Virus record (IMG/VR): IMGVR_UViG_3300009285_002168
Location: 1 to 54,872 of that record
Direction: 5' to 3' (one strand)
Source of the DNA: a virus
DNA: 54,872 bases
Positions 1 to 8,384 of this stretch are shown here, one piece after another. Each line of letters opens with the position of its first letter. The stretch's first letter is position 1. Below the pieces are notes generated by a model that saw nothing but the letters and a program-made list of their open reading frames with translations, had not been told where the DNA came from and searched no databases. A program made the translations under genes and the position numbers.

Positions 1-64
1 TCTCGTTGTCGTTCCACTTCGGCACCCACCAGTATTCCTGCTCCAGCGCTACCTGTACGTCCAC
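1..64 (-). CDS. Tail assembly gene, 5' end only (partial)
   Basis: A GTG start at 64 follows a strong AGGAGG ribosome site just upstream and just downstream of the tail-tube paralog. Only about 21 codons are visible before the window edge (MDVQVALEQEYWWVPKWNDN). Its position right after the tail-tube genes suggests a tail assembly chaperone or similar gene. Joining the window ends directly would put it out of frame with the partial gene at the right edge, so either sequence is missing or the two are different genes. The function is inferred from position alone. Confidence 0.5.
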   Translation of the reverse strand, partial: MDVQVALEQEYWWVPKWNDNE

Positions 65-77
65 CTCTTCCTCCTCG

Positions 78-674
78 CTACGCTATCCGGCCCACCGGGC
101 CCGATGACTCAAACTCGACCGACTCCTTGTCCACAGTCCCGACCGCCTTGGTCCAGCCCATGGACTTCCTGAGAGCCTTGACCCAGTAGCCGCCTGATGC
201 ATCCTCGTACAATTTCAGAAGCACCCAGTCGTCATCGGCCACGTGGTCGAACTCCGTGTCGATACGGAACCGGCTCACCGTCACCGTCGCACGGGTCCCC
301 AGGTCTGTCGGGTCAGCCCACGCCTCTCCGATGTTCTGGGTGTTCTCCTGCGTCCGCTCCAGGTTCACCGACCAGGCATAGATTTCCGCGGCCGTTTTGA
401 GGGTGACATAGTCGCCGCTCAACGTGAGCGCCGTCAGCCCCGTCGCAGTCATCTTGACACGCCCGGTGAACCAGTCCACGCCGCTGTCCTGCCACGCGCG
501 GTCGATAGTCCCGGTGCTCGGCGTGATGGCCGTGCTCGGGTCCCAGACGCGCTTTGCGACATCGTCGATCTGATAGATCATCGTTGCCCCGTCCTCCGTG
601 GTCGCCTCGCCGGAGAACGCCGTGGGCGTGTCGATGACGTAGATCGAACCCTCAGTCCCCTTCGTAACCGCCAT
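78..674 (-). CDS. Major tail tube-like protein, second paralog
   Basis: This 198-residue protein has a good ribosome site (CAGGAGGGTCTC before ATG). It shares the motif TQ-x-IGE-x-WADP, followed by a TVTVSRF-type strand, with the preceding 130-residue gene, which suggests two related tail-tube proteins. Rich in Thr, Val and Gly with alternating strands, it fits the beta-sandwich tube fold of siphoviral major tail proteins. It sits directly after the tail terminator and the first paralog. The larger copy may carry an extra surface domain. The assignment rests on position and internal similarity. Confidence 0.6.
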   Translation of the reverse strand: MAVTKGTEGSIYVIDTPTAFSGEATTEDGATMIYQIDDVAKRVWDPSTAITPSTGTIDRAWQDSGVDWFTGRVKMTATGLTALTLSGDYVTLKTAAEIYAWSVNLERTQENTQNIGEAWADPTDLGTRATVTVSRFRIDTEFDHVADDDWVLLKLYEDASGGYWVKALRKSMGWTKAVGTVDKESVEFESSGPVGRIA

Positions 675-686
675 GAGACCCTCCTG

Positions 687-1079
687 TTATGCCGTCCAGG
701 ACAGCGCGCCCTTGCCCTGGAGCTCGAAGGTCACCGTGTCGATGGGACCGACCGACTTGTTGATCGCCATGTTGGTGACCAGTGCGCCGGACCCTGCGAA
801 GTAGCTACTGCCGTCGACCCATGACTGGATCGCGGAGAGCTGCCCGTCGCCGGAGATGAACTCCGTCCGGAGCGCAGCCTGTGCCGTGTCTGCCGGGTCA
901 TGCTTGCAGCTCAGAGAGAGCGTCCACGCACGACCGGTCCCTATCGGGTCGGCCCAGCTCTCGCCGATCTCCTGCGTGTCCTCGCTCCCGAGTGTGATCG
1001 TGAGCGTGGCCGTTTGGAGCTCGTGAATCTGCACGGCCTCAATCATCACCTTGCCCACTTTGTATGTCTTGATCGCCAT
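687..1079 (-). CDS. Major tail tube-like protein, first paralog
   Basis: This 130-residue beta-rich protein starts at an ATG preceded by GGAGGG. It contains DTQEIGESWADPIGTGR, closely matching QNIGEAWADPTDLGTR in the next gene. It lies between the tail terminator and the second paralog, the usual slot for a phage tail-tube subunit. Residues such as GPIDTVTFELQGKG near the C-terminus resemble the last strand of a tube protein. Which paralog is the main tube subunit cannot be decided from sequence. Confidence 0.65.
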   Translation of the reverse strand: MAIKTYKVGKVMIEAVQIHELQTATLTITLGSEDTQEIGESWADPIGTGRAWTLSLSCKHDPADTAQAALRTEFISGDGQLSAIQSWVDGSSYFAGSGALVTNMAINKSVGPIDTVTFELQGKGALSWTA

Positions 1080-1091
1080 CTTTACCCTCCT

Positions 1092-1535
1092 CTATGGGTC
1101 CGTGTGATCGTACAGGTATTCTACCTCGTACTCGCAATCGAAAATCGAATAGTTGTCGAGCGCACCCTTGTCAGTCACCACTCGCGTAGCCGTGATCGTC
1201 ACCACGAGCGCATTCAACGCCGTCGCCCTCAGCCCAAACTCCGCTTCGATGTTCTTGATGAGGTCCGTCCGCTGCTGCCGGGTATTCCCAGCGGCATCGT
1301 AGCAGTAGCACGTCAGGACCAGCGTCAAGATGGAATGCATGTCCTCAGTCGCGCTCTCGAACAGCACGTGCGGTTCCTTCCGCTCGTCCGTGTCAACAGG
1401 GAAGCACGCCGGGAACTTGGATGCGTCAAGCTCCTCCCAGTGAACGAGCCGCTCGCTCACGTAGGCCAGGGACGTGACGTTCGCAATCGCGCTGAGAACC
1501 GCATCCATAATCCGCTTGCGCTTGCTGTCAGCCAT
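1092..1535 (-). CDS. Tail terminator / tail completion protein
   Basis: This 147-residue protein begins with a helix (KRKRIMDAVLSAIANV) and then alternating strands, with a central segment about measuring values (HSILTLVLTCYCYD). That layout is typical of siphoviral tail terminator proteins, which cap the tube and join it to the neck. It lies one base beyond the HK97 gp10-like gene and 12 bases before the tail tube gene, the standard order. No diagnostic motif is visible, so the call depends on length, secondary-structure pattern and synteny. Confidence 0.55.
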   Translation of the reverse strand: MADSKRKRIMDAVLSAIANVTSLAYVSERLVHWEELDASKFPACFPVDTDERKEPHVLFESATEDMHSILTLVLTCYCYDAAGNTRQQRTDLIKNIEAEFGLRATALNALVVTITATRVVTDKGALDNYSIFDCEYEVEYLYDHTDP

Positions 1536-1536
1536 T

Positions 1537-2007
1537 TCAGACCAGCCTCAGGAGCTGCTTCTTCAGGTACGCCACCGCTGCATCCGCCTGCATCTGGACT
1601 ATCTCCTTCTGCTTGTCGCGGATAGCCGTGGACAGAAACGGCCGCGCCGGCATGGTCCCAAACACAGCCTTCGACTGCCACGCCATGAACGGATTCCGCC
1701 CACCACCAGACCGGAAGCTCCTCTGTGCTCGGGTCCTGCCTCCCAGCTCGTGAATCCGAGCGTACACTACGTTGCTTCCCACGAGCGCCCGCACCTTCGT
1801 CCCCTCGACCTCCACCGCCGTGGCTATGGACCGCCGCAAGCGCCCCGTCACCACACCGAGTCTCACCGGCCTCGGGCCCGTGAGGTAGTCCGTCTGCGAC
1901 GTCCTCTGAACCAGCATGGCAGCCCGCTGTAACGCCCTCGCCATCTCCGGGAGCATGTAGCGCCCCGCCTGGTTCAGTCGCTCTCCGAACTCGGCAAACG
2001 TCATCAT
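1537..2007 (-). CDS. HK97 gp10-like head-tail joining protein
   Basis: The 156-residue product starts at ATG 2007, overlapping the previous stop (ATGA). It has the signature VVYARIHELGG in its second half and an RPFLSTAIRD segment near the end, both typical of the HK97-gp10 / minor tail Z-like family, which completes the neck-tail joint. It is basic and helical at the N-terminus. Position between the head-tail connector and the tail terminator agrees. Longer upstream starts exist but would overlap the connector gene deeply. Confidence 0.7.
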   Translation of the reverse strand: MMTFAEFGERLNQAGRYMLPEMARALQRAAMLVQRTSQTDYLTGPRPVRLGVVTGRLRRSIATAVEVEGTKVRALVGSNVVYARIHELGGRTRAQRSFRSGGGRNPFMAWQSKAVFGTMPARPFLSTAIRDKQKEIVQMQADAAVAYLKKQLLRLV

Positions 2008-2588
2008 AGCAAGGCCACCCTTCGATAGGTCCTGAAAATGTCCGCAACGTTCTGCGGCAGCGACTCCGTGTAGCTCACCGTCCTTCCCTCGGTGCTGATA
2101 CTCCGCACGCCAACCCGCTTCTCCCGGAACCGCTTGTACCACTCCATCGTCAGCTCCATGACGGCCATCTCCAGATCGTAGGGCACCGTCGCATAGCCCT
2201 CGTTGTCCATGAGCTTGACCACCCTCGGGCCGGAGACGAACACCGTCGTCGTCAGCACGATCATCCCCATGTCTCCATAGACCTGGTAGGCATCGGAGTC
2301 GATCTCCGTGTCTGTCCCGAACACGTACTCCGTGTCCGCGAACAGACCGCTCATGGCGTTGATAGGAGCCTGTCTCGTCAGTAACGTCACGCCGTCGCCT
2401 GGCCCGTCGTAGTAGTCCGTCCGGTTGCGCGCCAGAAGCAGGCGTCCCGTATCGCTGTTCGCTCTCCAGCTCGCGGCGTTGATGATGCCCTCAACGTACG
2501 ACTTCTCCGAATCCGCGGCGCCGAGATACGTCTGCACCGTCGTCCAGGTCCCGCCGTTGATCAGGCAGTTTGTCGTGTCCAGAGCCAT
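2004..2588 (-). CDS. Head-tail connector (gp6-like adaptor)
   Basis: This 194-residue protein begins with a helical region typical of phage connectors: YLGAADSEKSYVEGIINAAS, then a mid segment naming a variable loop, then PYDLEMAVMELTMEWYKRFREKR, which resembles the C-terminal helices of gp6/gp15-type adaptors. These proteins form the ring between portal and tail. It follows a small gene and the capsid block and overlaps the gp10-like gene by 4 bases. The call is from motif pattern plus synteny. Confidence 0.6.
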   Translation of the reverse strand: MALDTTNCLINGGTWTTVQTYLGAADSEKSYVEGIINAASWRANSDTGRLLLARNRTDYYDGPGDGVTLLTRQAPINAMSGLFADTEYVFGTDTEIDSDAYQVYGDMGMIVLTTTVFVSGPRVVKLMDNEGYATVPYDLEMAVMELTMEWYKRFREKRVGVRSISTEGRTVSYTESLPQNVADIFRTYRRVALL

Positions 2589-2600
2589 GCCGCGTTCCTA

Positions 2601-2786
2601 TCAGCCCTTGCCGTACACGGAGCGGACCATCTTGTCCCGAGCAGGCAGTGACGTTTTCTTCTTCGGCTGTTCCTCCGCTCCGCTCAGCGCGCGCCGCAAC
2701 TCAGGGTACTTGGCCAGCTCCACCACGTCGCCGGGATAGAATATCTTCCCGTCGGCGTGGATTCTCCGGTCTATCCTCACTCGCAT
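2601..2786 (-). CDS. Small head-region protein
   Basis: The product has 61 residues from ATG 2786, chosen because AAGGAG lies 7 bases upstream. An alternative ATG at 2843 lacks a good site. The sequence HADGKIFYPGDVVEL resembles short beta hairpin modules found in small proteins encoded between capsid and connector genes. The C-terminus is Lys-rich. A possible head-completion or connector accessory; function not established. Confidence 0.55.
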   Translation of the reverse strand: MRVRIDRRIHADGKIFYPGDVVELAKYPELRRALSGAEEQPKKKTSLPARDKMVRSVYGKG

Positions 2787-2844
2787 TCCATCGCTCCTTC
2801 TGCCGAAAGGGTCGGCGCGGACCACGAGCATCCGCGCCCCCATG

Positions 2845-3435
2845 CTACGCGTTCACGTACTGGATCGTCACGTAGTCGATGGACTTCGGCTGCGTTCCAG
2901 TGTTCGGGTGCCACACCTTCATGGGGTAGCCCTTGGCCGCCCCGAAAAAGATACCCGGGTCCTGTTCCTTGGTGCTCTGGCTGTTCGCGGTCAGGAGATA
3001 CGCGAAGTGGCCCGTATCGCTGTAGATGCCGAAATTGTACACAGCGGCGCCTGCCAGCGCGTCGTTGGTCAGTGCCGTGTCCAGCACCGCCGTGAAGTTG
3101 CTGACCCACCAGTTGCTGATCGAAGCGTAGTGGAAGGTCCCATCGTCCAGCACCAGTGCGACATAGTCGCCCGATGCCAGGAGGTTTGCGGTCGGGCCGG
3201 GCTGTCCGACGAAGACGCAGGTGGTCGCCCCGCTGGCCACCGCTGCGCTCAGCGTCGTCGTGCCGAGAACCGTCATGAAGTACAGGCTCTCCGCCACACC
3301 ACACGTCGCGCCGAATGCCAAGATGGCTACGCGCCCCCCGGCCACGCCGTCGATGTTGTGCTGGATCGCCACCTGAGACGTCCCCGCGCTGTAGCCCTTC
3401 GACCCTACGGCCTTCAGATAAACGTTTGCTCCCAT
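2845..3435 (-). CDS. Virion protein of unknown function, possible capsid decoration
   Basis: This 196-residue protein, rich in Gly, Ala, Thr and Val, is encoded just after the major capsid protein. It has repeated beta-strand signatures and no charged clusters, typical of a structural protein. Its location suggests a decoration or head fibre role, but no family motif is recognised. It is not similar by eye to the tail-tube paralogs downstream. Confidence 0.5.
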   Translation of the reverse strand: MGANVYLKAVGSKGYSAGTSQVAIQHNIDGVAGGRVAILAFGATCGVAESLYFMTVLGTTTLSAAVASGATTCVFVGQPGPTANLLASGDYVALVLDDGTFHYASISNWWVSNFTAVLDTALTNDALAGAAVYNFGIYSDTGHFAYLLTANSQSTKEQDPGIFFGAAKGYPMKVWHPNTGTQPKSIDYVTIQYVNA

Positions 3436-3506
3436 GTCATGCTCCTTCCGGCCGACGGCGCTCGGAGCCGAGCAGCACCTCTCGGTGCCTCCGTCGGCCT
3501 ATTTGG

Positions 3507-4775
3507 TTAGCTCGCCGCGGTCACAAGCCGGGCGAACGCTGCCGGAACTCCGACCTCGAACCCCTGCCTCAGCCGTGCCCTGAGGAAGATGCGGTCGTAC
3601 TGCATCGTGGATTCCGTGTTGTCGAAAACACGGAACTCGAATCCCACGCGGTCGCCGTGGAGGATGTGCTTCGGGTTGCCGAAGACGATGAACGCCGTTG
3701 ACACCGCGCTCTCGCTGATGTCCGGCATCGCGTCACTCGTCGTGAACGGGTAGCCGAAGATCGTCGCCGGCTTCCCCTCGCTCGGCCGGTACAGCTCGTA
3801 TCCTCCGATTGCGTTCTTCCACGACATCAGCACGTCGAGCACCGTCTCGTGCATGATGAGTCGCGCTCCGTTGCGCTTCCCCTTCGTGGTCAGCTTCGCG
3901 ATGAGGTCCCGAATATCGTCAGGCTCCACATCGGAGAAGCCGGTCTTCCCGCTGGACATGACCAGCTGGTTGACGCTCGTCTGGAACAGCACCCCATCGA
4001 AGGGCGCCGCATTCGCGGCCAGACACTGCTTGTCGAACTCCGTTCCCCACGCCTCTCCGAACAGGTCTCGGAAATAGGCACCGATGGGAACCAGCGAGTC
4101 CTCCTGGAGCTCCTCGGAGATCGCGATCCAGCCCGCGGCCGTCTTGGCGTTGAGCGTGATCTGCCCGAAGGTCGGGTTCTTCTCCGTCTTGGCCGTCGCC
4201 TCGTTCGTCGGCCACGTGTAGCTCAGCCCGGTCGCTTCCGAGGGCCATATGATGGTTCGGTTGCGCATCGGGACGTTGCGGACCAGCGGCATCATCGCGC
4301 TGGAATCCGCCGCTACCCTGAGCACCTCGGAGGCGTACTCCGTCGGGATCAGGTACGAGCCCGTGGTAGTGTCGCCCCGAAGCGGCGTCCCCAGATCGGA
4401 CTTGAAGGCCCAGTCCTTCTCGCTCTTCCACTCCTCGGTCGTAACCTCGCGATTGGGCAAGCACCCCATCTCGCTGAGCGTCTTCTGATCCCGGTCCATC
4501 ATGGCCTTGATCATCCGACCGATCCCGTACGCCTTGGCCATGGGCGGTTCCGTGGCCTTCCACTTGTCCTTGACCATGAAGCGGATCGACTCCATTTCCT
4601 TGATGAGCGCCGCGTTCTTGGCCTCGATATCCACGAGCTTCGCGGCCCCCTCGGTGCGCTGCTTGGCCTCCTCGGCCAGCTTTGCGTCCTGCGCGTCGAG
4701 CGCTTCGTCATGCTGCCCGAGAAGCGAGGCGAGCGTCGCCCCGTCCTTCACGTCAGCCGCTTTCAGTTTTCCCAT
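3507..4775 (-). CDS. Major capsid protein, HK97 fold
   Basis: This 422-residue protein has an N-terminal charged coiled-coil segment (about residues 20-70) like the HK97 delta scaffolding domain, removed by the protease encoded just upstream. The mature part carries hallmark features: SYLIPTEYASEVL, MPLVRNVPM, then WPSEATGLSYTWPTNE, a GWIAISEEL motif, and a C-terminal segment ending in RIFLRARLRQGFEVGVP. Length fits the family (about 380-430 with delta domain). It is preceded by the prohead protease and followed by connector genes. Confidence 0.92.
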   Translation of the reverse strand: MGKLKAADVKDGATLASLLGQHDEALDAQDAKLAEEAKQRTEGAAKLVDIEAKNAALIKEMESIRFMVKDKWKATEPPMAKAYGIGRMIKAMMDRDQKTLSEMGCLPNREVTTEEWKSEKDWAFKSDLGTPLRGDTTTGSYLIPTEYASEVLRVAADSSAMMPLVRNVPMRNRTIIWPSEATGLSYTWPTNEATAKTEKNPTFGQITLNAKTAAGWIAISEELQEDSLVPIGAYFRDLFGEAWGTEFDKQCLAANAAPFDGVLFQTSVNQLVMSSGKTGFSDVEPDDIRDLIAKLTTKGKRNGARLIMHETVLDVLMSWKNAIGGYELYRPSEGKPATIFGYPFTTSDAMPDISESAVSTAFIVFGNPKHILHGDRVGFEFRVFDNTESTMQYDRIFLRARLRQGFEVGVPAAFARLVTAAS

Positions 4776-4802
4776 CGTTCACTCCTTCGCTCTTGTCTAG
4801 GT

Positions 4803-5714
4803 TCACTTCGCGATCAACTCATCGAGCGCCCTGGTCTCCGGCTTCTCGATTGCCCTGGTCTCCGGCTGCGTCTCTCGCTCAGCGAACAATCCGTCTATGT
4901 AGCTCGGGCTCTTGCCCGCAAGCTCCCTCTGCTCGCCCATCTCTTCCAACGCCTGCTTGAGCGCGACGATCTCAGCGCGCAACTCGCTGACGGCTTCGAG
5001 CACGCGCTCATCGTCGGCCTTGGGAGCCGGCGGCTCCTCCGGGACGACTTCCGTTTCCTCCTCCGGCTCTCCGGGCATCACGAACGCTTTCCCAGCCGAC
5101 CGATTCAGCTCGGCGGCAACCATGGTCGCGTTGACGTTCGACGGGATGTTGCAGATCGAGAACTCCATCAGCTCCTGCTTCCGGTAGATCAACCTGGTCC
5201 CATCGTCCTTGCCCTTCGCGTCCTTGTCCTCCGCGCCCTGCCCGGGAAGCTCGATCTTGATCGGCCGGAAACCCACGCTCCCGGTCTTGATGATGCCGCT
5301 TTCGACCTTCGACGCCACGAGAAGCGCTGTCTGATCCGAGCCAGAGGCGTCGAACACGACCTTGCCCACGAGCTGACCATCAGCGATCTTCACGCCGCGG
5401 CTCACCCCGATTGCCGGTTCCCACCATTCGTGCGACCACAGCACCACCGGATTTTTCCGGTAGTTGGCGAGCTGCCACCCCACAGGATCTATCCGCTCGT
5501 CATCGCGGTCCTTGGAGTAGTCGCTCAGGACCCAGGGATACTCCCCGGTCGCGCCGTCCTTCATCTCCGCGACACCGAACAGCGTCAGATAGATGTCTAG
5601 CACGCCCTCAGCGCTCGCGTGCTTTTTGAGAAGCTCTTCAAGCTCCTCGTCGTCCATCGCCTGAAAGTCGAAACCGCCGCTCCCTGTTTTTAGCCGAATC
5701 AGTCTCGTGCTCAT
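4803..5714 (-). CDS. Prohead protease with C-terminal scaffold-like extension
   Basis: This 303-residue HK97-type (S78) prohead protease starts at ATG 5714. Residues 62-105 hold DRDDERIDPVGW and the catalytic His in VLWSHEWW (about 95). The catalytic Ser is in KTGSVGFRPI (about 146), and FSICNIPSN follows as in the family. From about residue 215 the protein becomes acidic, Pro-rich and coiled-coil (ELRAEIVALKQALEEMGEQ), which may act as internal scaffold. It directly precedes the capsid gene. Confidence 0.9.
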   Translation of the reverse strand: MSTRLIRLKTGSGGFDFQAMDDEELEELLKKHASAEGVLDIYLTLFGVAEMKDGATGEYPWVLSDYSKDRDDERIDPVGWQLANYRKNPVVLWSHEWWEPAIGVSRGVKIADGQLVGKVVFDASGSDQTALLVASKVESGIIKTGSVGFRPIKIELPGQGAEDKDAKGKDDGTRLIYRKQELMEFSICNIPSNVNATMVAAELNRSAGKAFVMPGEPEEETEVVPEEPPAPKADDERVLEAVSELRAEIVALKQALEEMGEQRELAGKSPSYIDGLFAERETQPETRAIEKPETRALDELIAK

Positions 5715-5724
5715 CGTCCCTCCC

Positions 5725-6261
5725 TTACGCCGCGTCCTCGACATCTACTCTGCTTCGCGTCTCTCCGTCAAGCACGTCGACAAGCATGAGTAGCTCCTGG
5801 ACATCCCTTCGATCACGGGCCCCGATATCGTGCACTGCCCTTGCCCGCATCCTCGGCCGCCGCGACTCGATCTGCCCAGCGCACACTACGCCAAGACACA
5901 GTCCCCCGGCCACCCTCGGCAGCCGACTCCTGATCTCCGCATCGAGGATGATCTCTCTCACCGCAGCCCGGACAATACCTCGCGCAACCATCCTCTGCCG
6001 CGCCTGGCGTAGATCGGCCCTGGTGACGGCAACTTCTTGACGTTTCTCCTCCCGAGCCGACACGTACTGGAAGCCACCGCCGTAGACTACCACTACGGCC
6101 GGCGCAGAAACCACCGTCACCGTCCCGGTAGCGGCCATCGTCTGCTCGGCCTGCGCCAGGTCTCCGGTCACGGAGAGCTGTTGCTGAAGCTCTCCACCGA
6201 CTGGACCCATGACGACGGGACTGAGACCGTCTATGTATGCGCCGCCGTAGCGATCACTCAT
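5725..6261 (-). CDS. Unknown protein between neck fibre and protease genes
   Basis: This 178-residue ORF overlaps the repeat-fibre gene by 8 bases and ends 10 bases before the protease start. The N-terminal half is Gly/Val-rich (TGTVTVVSAPAVVVVYGGGF); the C-terminal half is strongly basic and Arg-rich with a helical look (ARGIVRAAVREIILDAEIRSR). No domain is recognised. The overlap and lack of an alternative ORF support it as real. It might be a small capsid accessory protein. Confidence 0.55.
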   Translation of the reverse strand: MSDRYGGAYIDGLSPVVMGPVGGELQQQLSVTGDLAQAEQTMAATGTVTVVSAPAVVVVYGGGFQYVSAREEKRQEVAVTRADLRQARQRMVARGIVRAAVREIILDAEIRSRLPRVAGGLCLGVVCAGQIESRRPRMRARAVHDIGARDRRDVQELLMLVDVLDGETRSRVDVEDAA

Positions 6262-7417
6262 TCGTCACCACCAGGAGATAGCGCGCGTCCGTCGAGGCAG
6301 CGGTGAACTTGAACATGACCATGTCCGCGTTCAAGTCAGCCGCCGCGAGGTCGATACCGTAGGTTCCCTCTCCGATCTCGTCCACGGTGTTCGCGCAGGA
6401 CGCAAAGGAAGCACCGTCGAGCGAGCGCTCCGCGGTGATGCTCGACCCCAGCCCAGTCTTCGGCGTGACGTGGTCCGTGCTATCGTAGACGCAGAACATG
6501 AACGCAGCGTGCGCCGTGTTCTTCTTGATCCCTGCCGGGAGAAGATCGGTCTTGACCTTGACCGCGTCTACCACCGTATCGACCGTCGCGAGCAGGCTGG
6601 CCTGAGCGACACCAGCCACTGTAGCAGCGATCCCGTCCGCAACGGTATCGACGACGGCAAGCAAGCTCGCTTGGGCCAGTTGATCGACCACCGTATCCAC
6701 TACCGCAAGAAGGCTTGCCTGAGCTCCGTTCGCCGCGATCCCATCAACTACCGTATCGACTACAGAAAGGAGGCTTGCCTGCGCGACTCCTGCAACGGTG
6801 GCTGCAATCTCATCGACGACCGTATCCACCACGGCAAGCAAACTCGCCTGGGCCGTGCCCGCAGCGATCCCGTCCACTACCGTGTCCACGACAGCGAGTA
6901 GACTGGCTTGTGCCACGCCCGCCACGCTGGACGCGATGCCGTCAACGACGGTGTCTACTACCGCGAGCAAGCTCGCCTGGGCTGCCGCATCCACCACCGA
7001 GTCTACCACGGCAAGGAGACTCGCCTGCGCTACCCCAACCGTCTGATCGTACACGCTCTGTACTGTCGCCCCCGTGCTGTACTTCCGATCCCACTCCGCC
7101 GCCGTGATGACCATGAAGTCCTCGAAGAACGGGAGGAAGATCGTGTTGTACTGGAACGTCACGCGGAGCATCCCGAGCGCGCCGAGGTCACCGGCCGTCA
7201 GCTCCAGAGACCAGTACCCGGCGTTGCTCCCGATGACTGCGAGATCGTTGTCTCCTCCGCTGGCCGTCAACGTGACCGCGCTGCCCGCGACCCCCTTGAT
7301 GAGCCCACAGGTTACCGAGGCTACAGTCATCGAGGTAATCAGCGTGAGACCATCCGCGTCGTCGATGGTGGGGCCAACCGGGACGCTTACCGCTGTGTTG
7401 TATCGCAGTTCTCTCAT
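6254..7417 (-). CDS. Neck/head fibre protein with eight internal repeats
   Basis: This 387-residue protein has three parts. Residues 1-115 form a beta-rich domain resembling the N-terminal domain of BppU-like baseplate or fibre proteins. The middle (about 125-285) holds eight copies of AQASLLAVVDTVVD, each followed by a variable linker such as GIAATVAGV, likely a coiled-coil or triple-helix shaft. The C-terminus is again globular (SSITAERSLDGASF). Between portal and capsid genes it may form neck whiskers or a head fibre. Confidence 0.65.
   Translation of the reverse strand: MRELRYNTAVSVPVGPTIDDADGLTLITSMTVASVTCGLIKGVAGSAVTLTASGGDNDLAVIGSNAGYWSLELTAGDLGALGMLRVTFQYNTIFLPFFEDFMVITAAEWDRKYSTGATVQSVYDQTVGVAQASLLAVVDSVVDAAAQASLLAVVDTVVDGIASSVAGVAQASLLAVVDTVVDGIAAGTAQASLLAVVDTVVDEIAATVAGVAQASLLSVVDTVVDGIAANGAQASLLAVVDTVVDQLAQASLLAVVDTVADGIAATVAGVAQASLLATVDTVVDAVKVKTDLLPAGIKKNTAHAAFMFCVYDSTDHVTPKTGLGSSITAERSLDGASFASCANTVDEIGEGTYGIDLAAADLNADMVMFKFTAASTDARYLLVVTNE
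6586..7040 (-). repeat. Tandem coding repeats inside the fibre gene
   Basis: Eight in-frame copies of a unit encoding AQASLLAVVDTVVD, alternating short and long linkers, so the period is irregular (about 48, 60 or 69 bases). Codons differ between copies while the peptide is conserved, indicating selection on the protein and old duplications rather than recent slippage. Confidence 0.85.
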
Positions 7418-8382
7418 TGCCTGTGCAACCTCTCGTAGTGCGCCATCGCCACGGTGATGCTCAGACCACCAGCGGCGGCGTACTCATGCGCACCGATGTC
7501 CCATGGGCTCGTCCTGGCTGTCCCGGTGATGTCGTCGCTGTAGAGTCCGGCCCCTGGATCGTCCGTGCCATTCCCCACGCAACACGGAGCCGTGGTGTAG
7601 TCTTTGAGCGTGAAGTCCCCGTTGGCGTAGTCCGTGAAGACCTTGTTCCAGTCCGTGGCCTCTGCGGTGAAGTCCTGCCCGTTCGTCCCATCACCGTCGT
7701 CCGTGGCGCAGTAGTCGATGGTAACCGTCGCTCCGGTAGTATCAAAATCGTCGGCGTTGTTGAAGACCGCGCAGTTTTTCACGCTGTGTGTTCCGGCGTC
7801 AAACTCAAATCCGTCCGTAACACCTCCGGACTTCGTGCAATTGAAAATGTACGACGTGGCCGCTGCGAATGCATACACTCCGCGGTTGTTCCCGCTGAAG
7901 ATACAGTTCCATATGTATGCTGTCTCGTCTGCGTCCGCAAGCACGACGCCGTAGCTTGATTGCATCCGACAATTACTCACACGCAACCAAGCACCAGCCG
8001 CAATGTTCGCTACGTTCACCCCATACTTTGTGTCGTTGGCTGTTATCTGAAGACCATCAATCCAGACATGGTTGTCGTAGACATTGAGAGCGTACGAGGC
8101 TCCCCCGTTAAGGATGTATCGCCCGGTGTCCCACCCGGACGCTTTCGCACGGTTCGCGGAGTTGGTCAGTATCTTGAGGTAGCACGTATCGCTAGTTGTG
8201 AATCCGTTCACCGTCACCGCCGTCGTGTCTGCCCCTGCCGACCAGTCACCCTCAATGGATATGGTCAGTATTCCGCCCATCGTCACAAGGTTTGCATTGG
8301 CTGTCACTTCTCCCGTGATGGCATCTTGCAGAGTCGTGTACGTTCCTCCGCTCGGTTTGACGGTGACGGTCTTGTCAGCCAA
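7414..8382 (-). CDS. Right-handed beta-helix protein (pectate lyase-like fold)
   Basis: This 322-residue protein has a TTG start at 8382, two bases after the previous stop. After an N-terminal GGTYTTLQDAI motif, common at the start of phage beta-helix proteins, it has recurring rungs such as DGLQITAN, NCRMQSSYGV, NCIFSGNNRGV, NCTKSGGV and NCAVFNNAD. It ends with WDIGAHEY, often seen in these folds. Such proteins bind or cleave polysaccharides. Its place upstream of the capsid genes suggests a head or neck appendage. No catalytic residues can be assigned. Confidence 0.75.
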   Translation of the reverse strand: MADKTVTVKPSGGTYTTLQDAITGEVTANANLVTMGGILTISIEGDWSAGADTTAVTVNGFTTSDTCYLKILTNSANRAKASGWDTGRYILNGGASYALNVYDNHVWIDGLQITANDTKYGVNVANIAAGAWLRVSNCRMQSSYGVVLADADETAYIWNCIFSGNNRGVYAFAAATSYIFNCTKSGGVTDGFEFDAGTHSVKNCAVFNNADDFDTTGATVTIDYCATDDGDGTNGQDFTAEATDWNKVFTDYANGDFTLKDYTTAPCCVGNGTDDPGAGLYSDDITGTARTSPWDIGAHEYAAAGGLSITVAMAHYERLHRQ

Positions 8383-8384
8383 GT

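Noticed and set aside
3849-5600. 583-codon open frame on the + strand across the capsid and protease genes
   Set aside because: It is the antisense of two well-supported genes in a GC-rich sequence and shows no domain or ribosome site.
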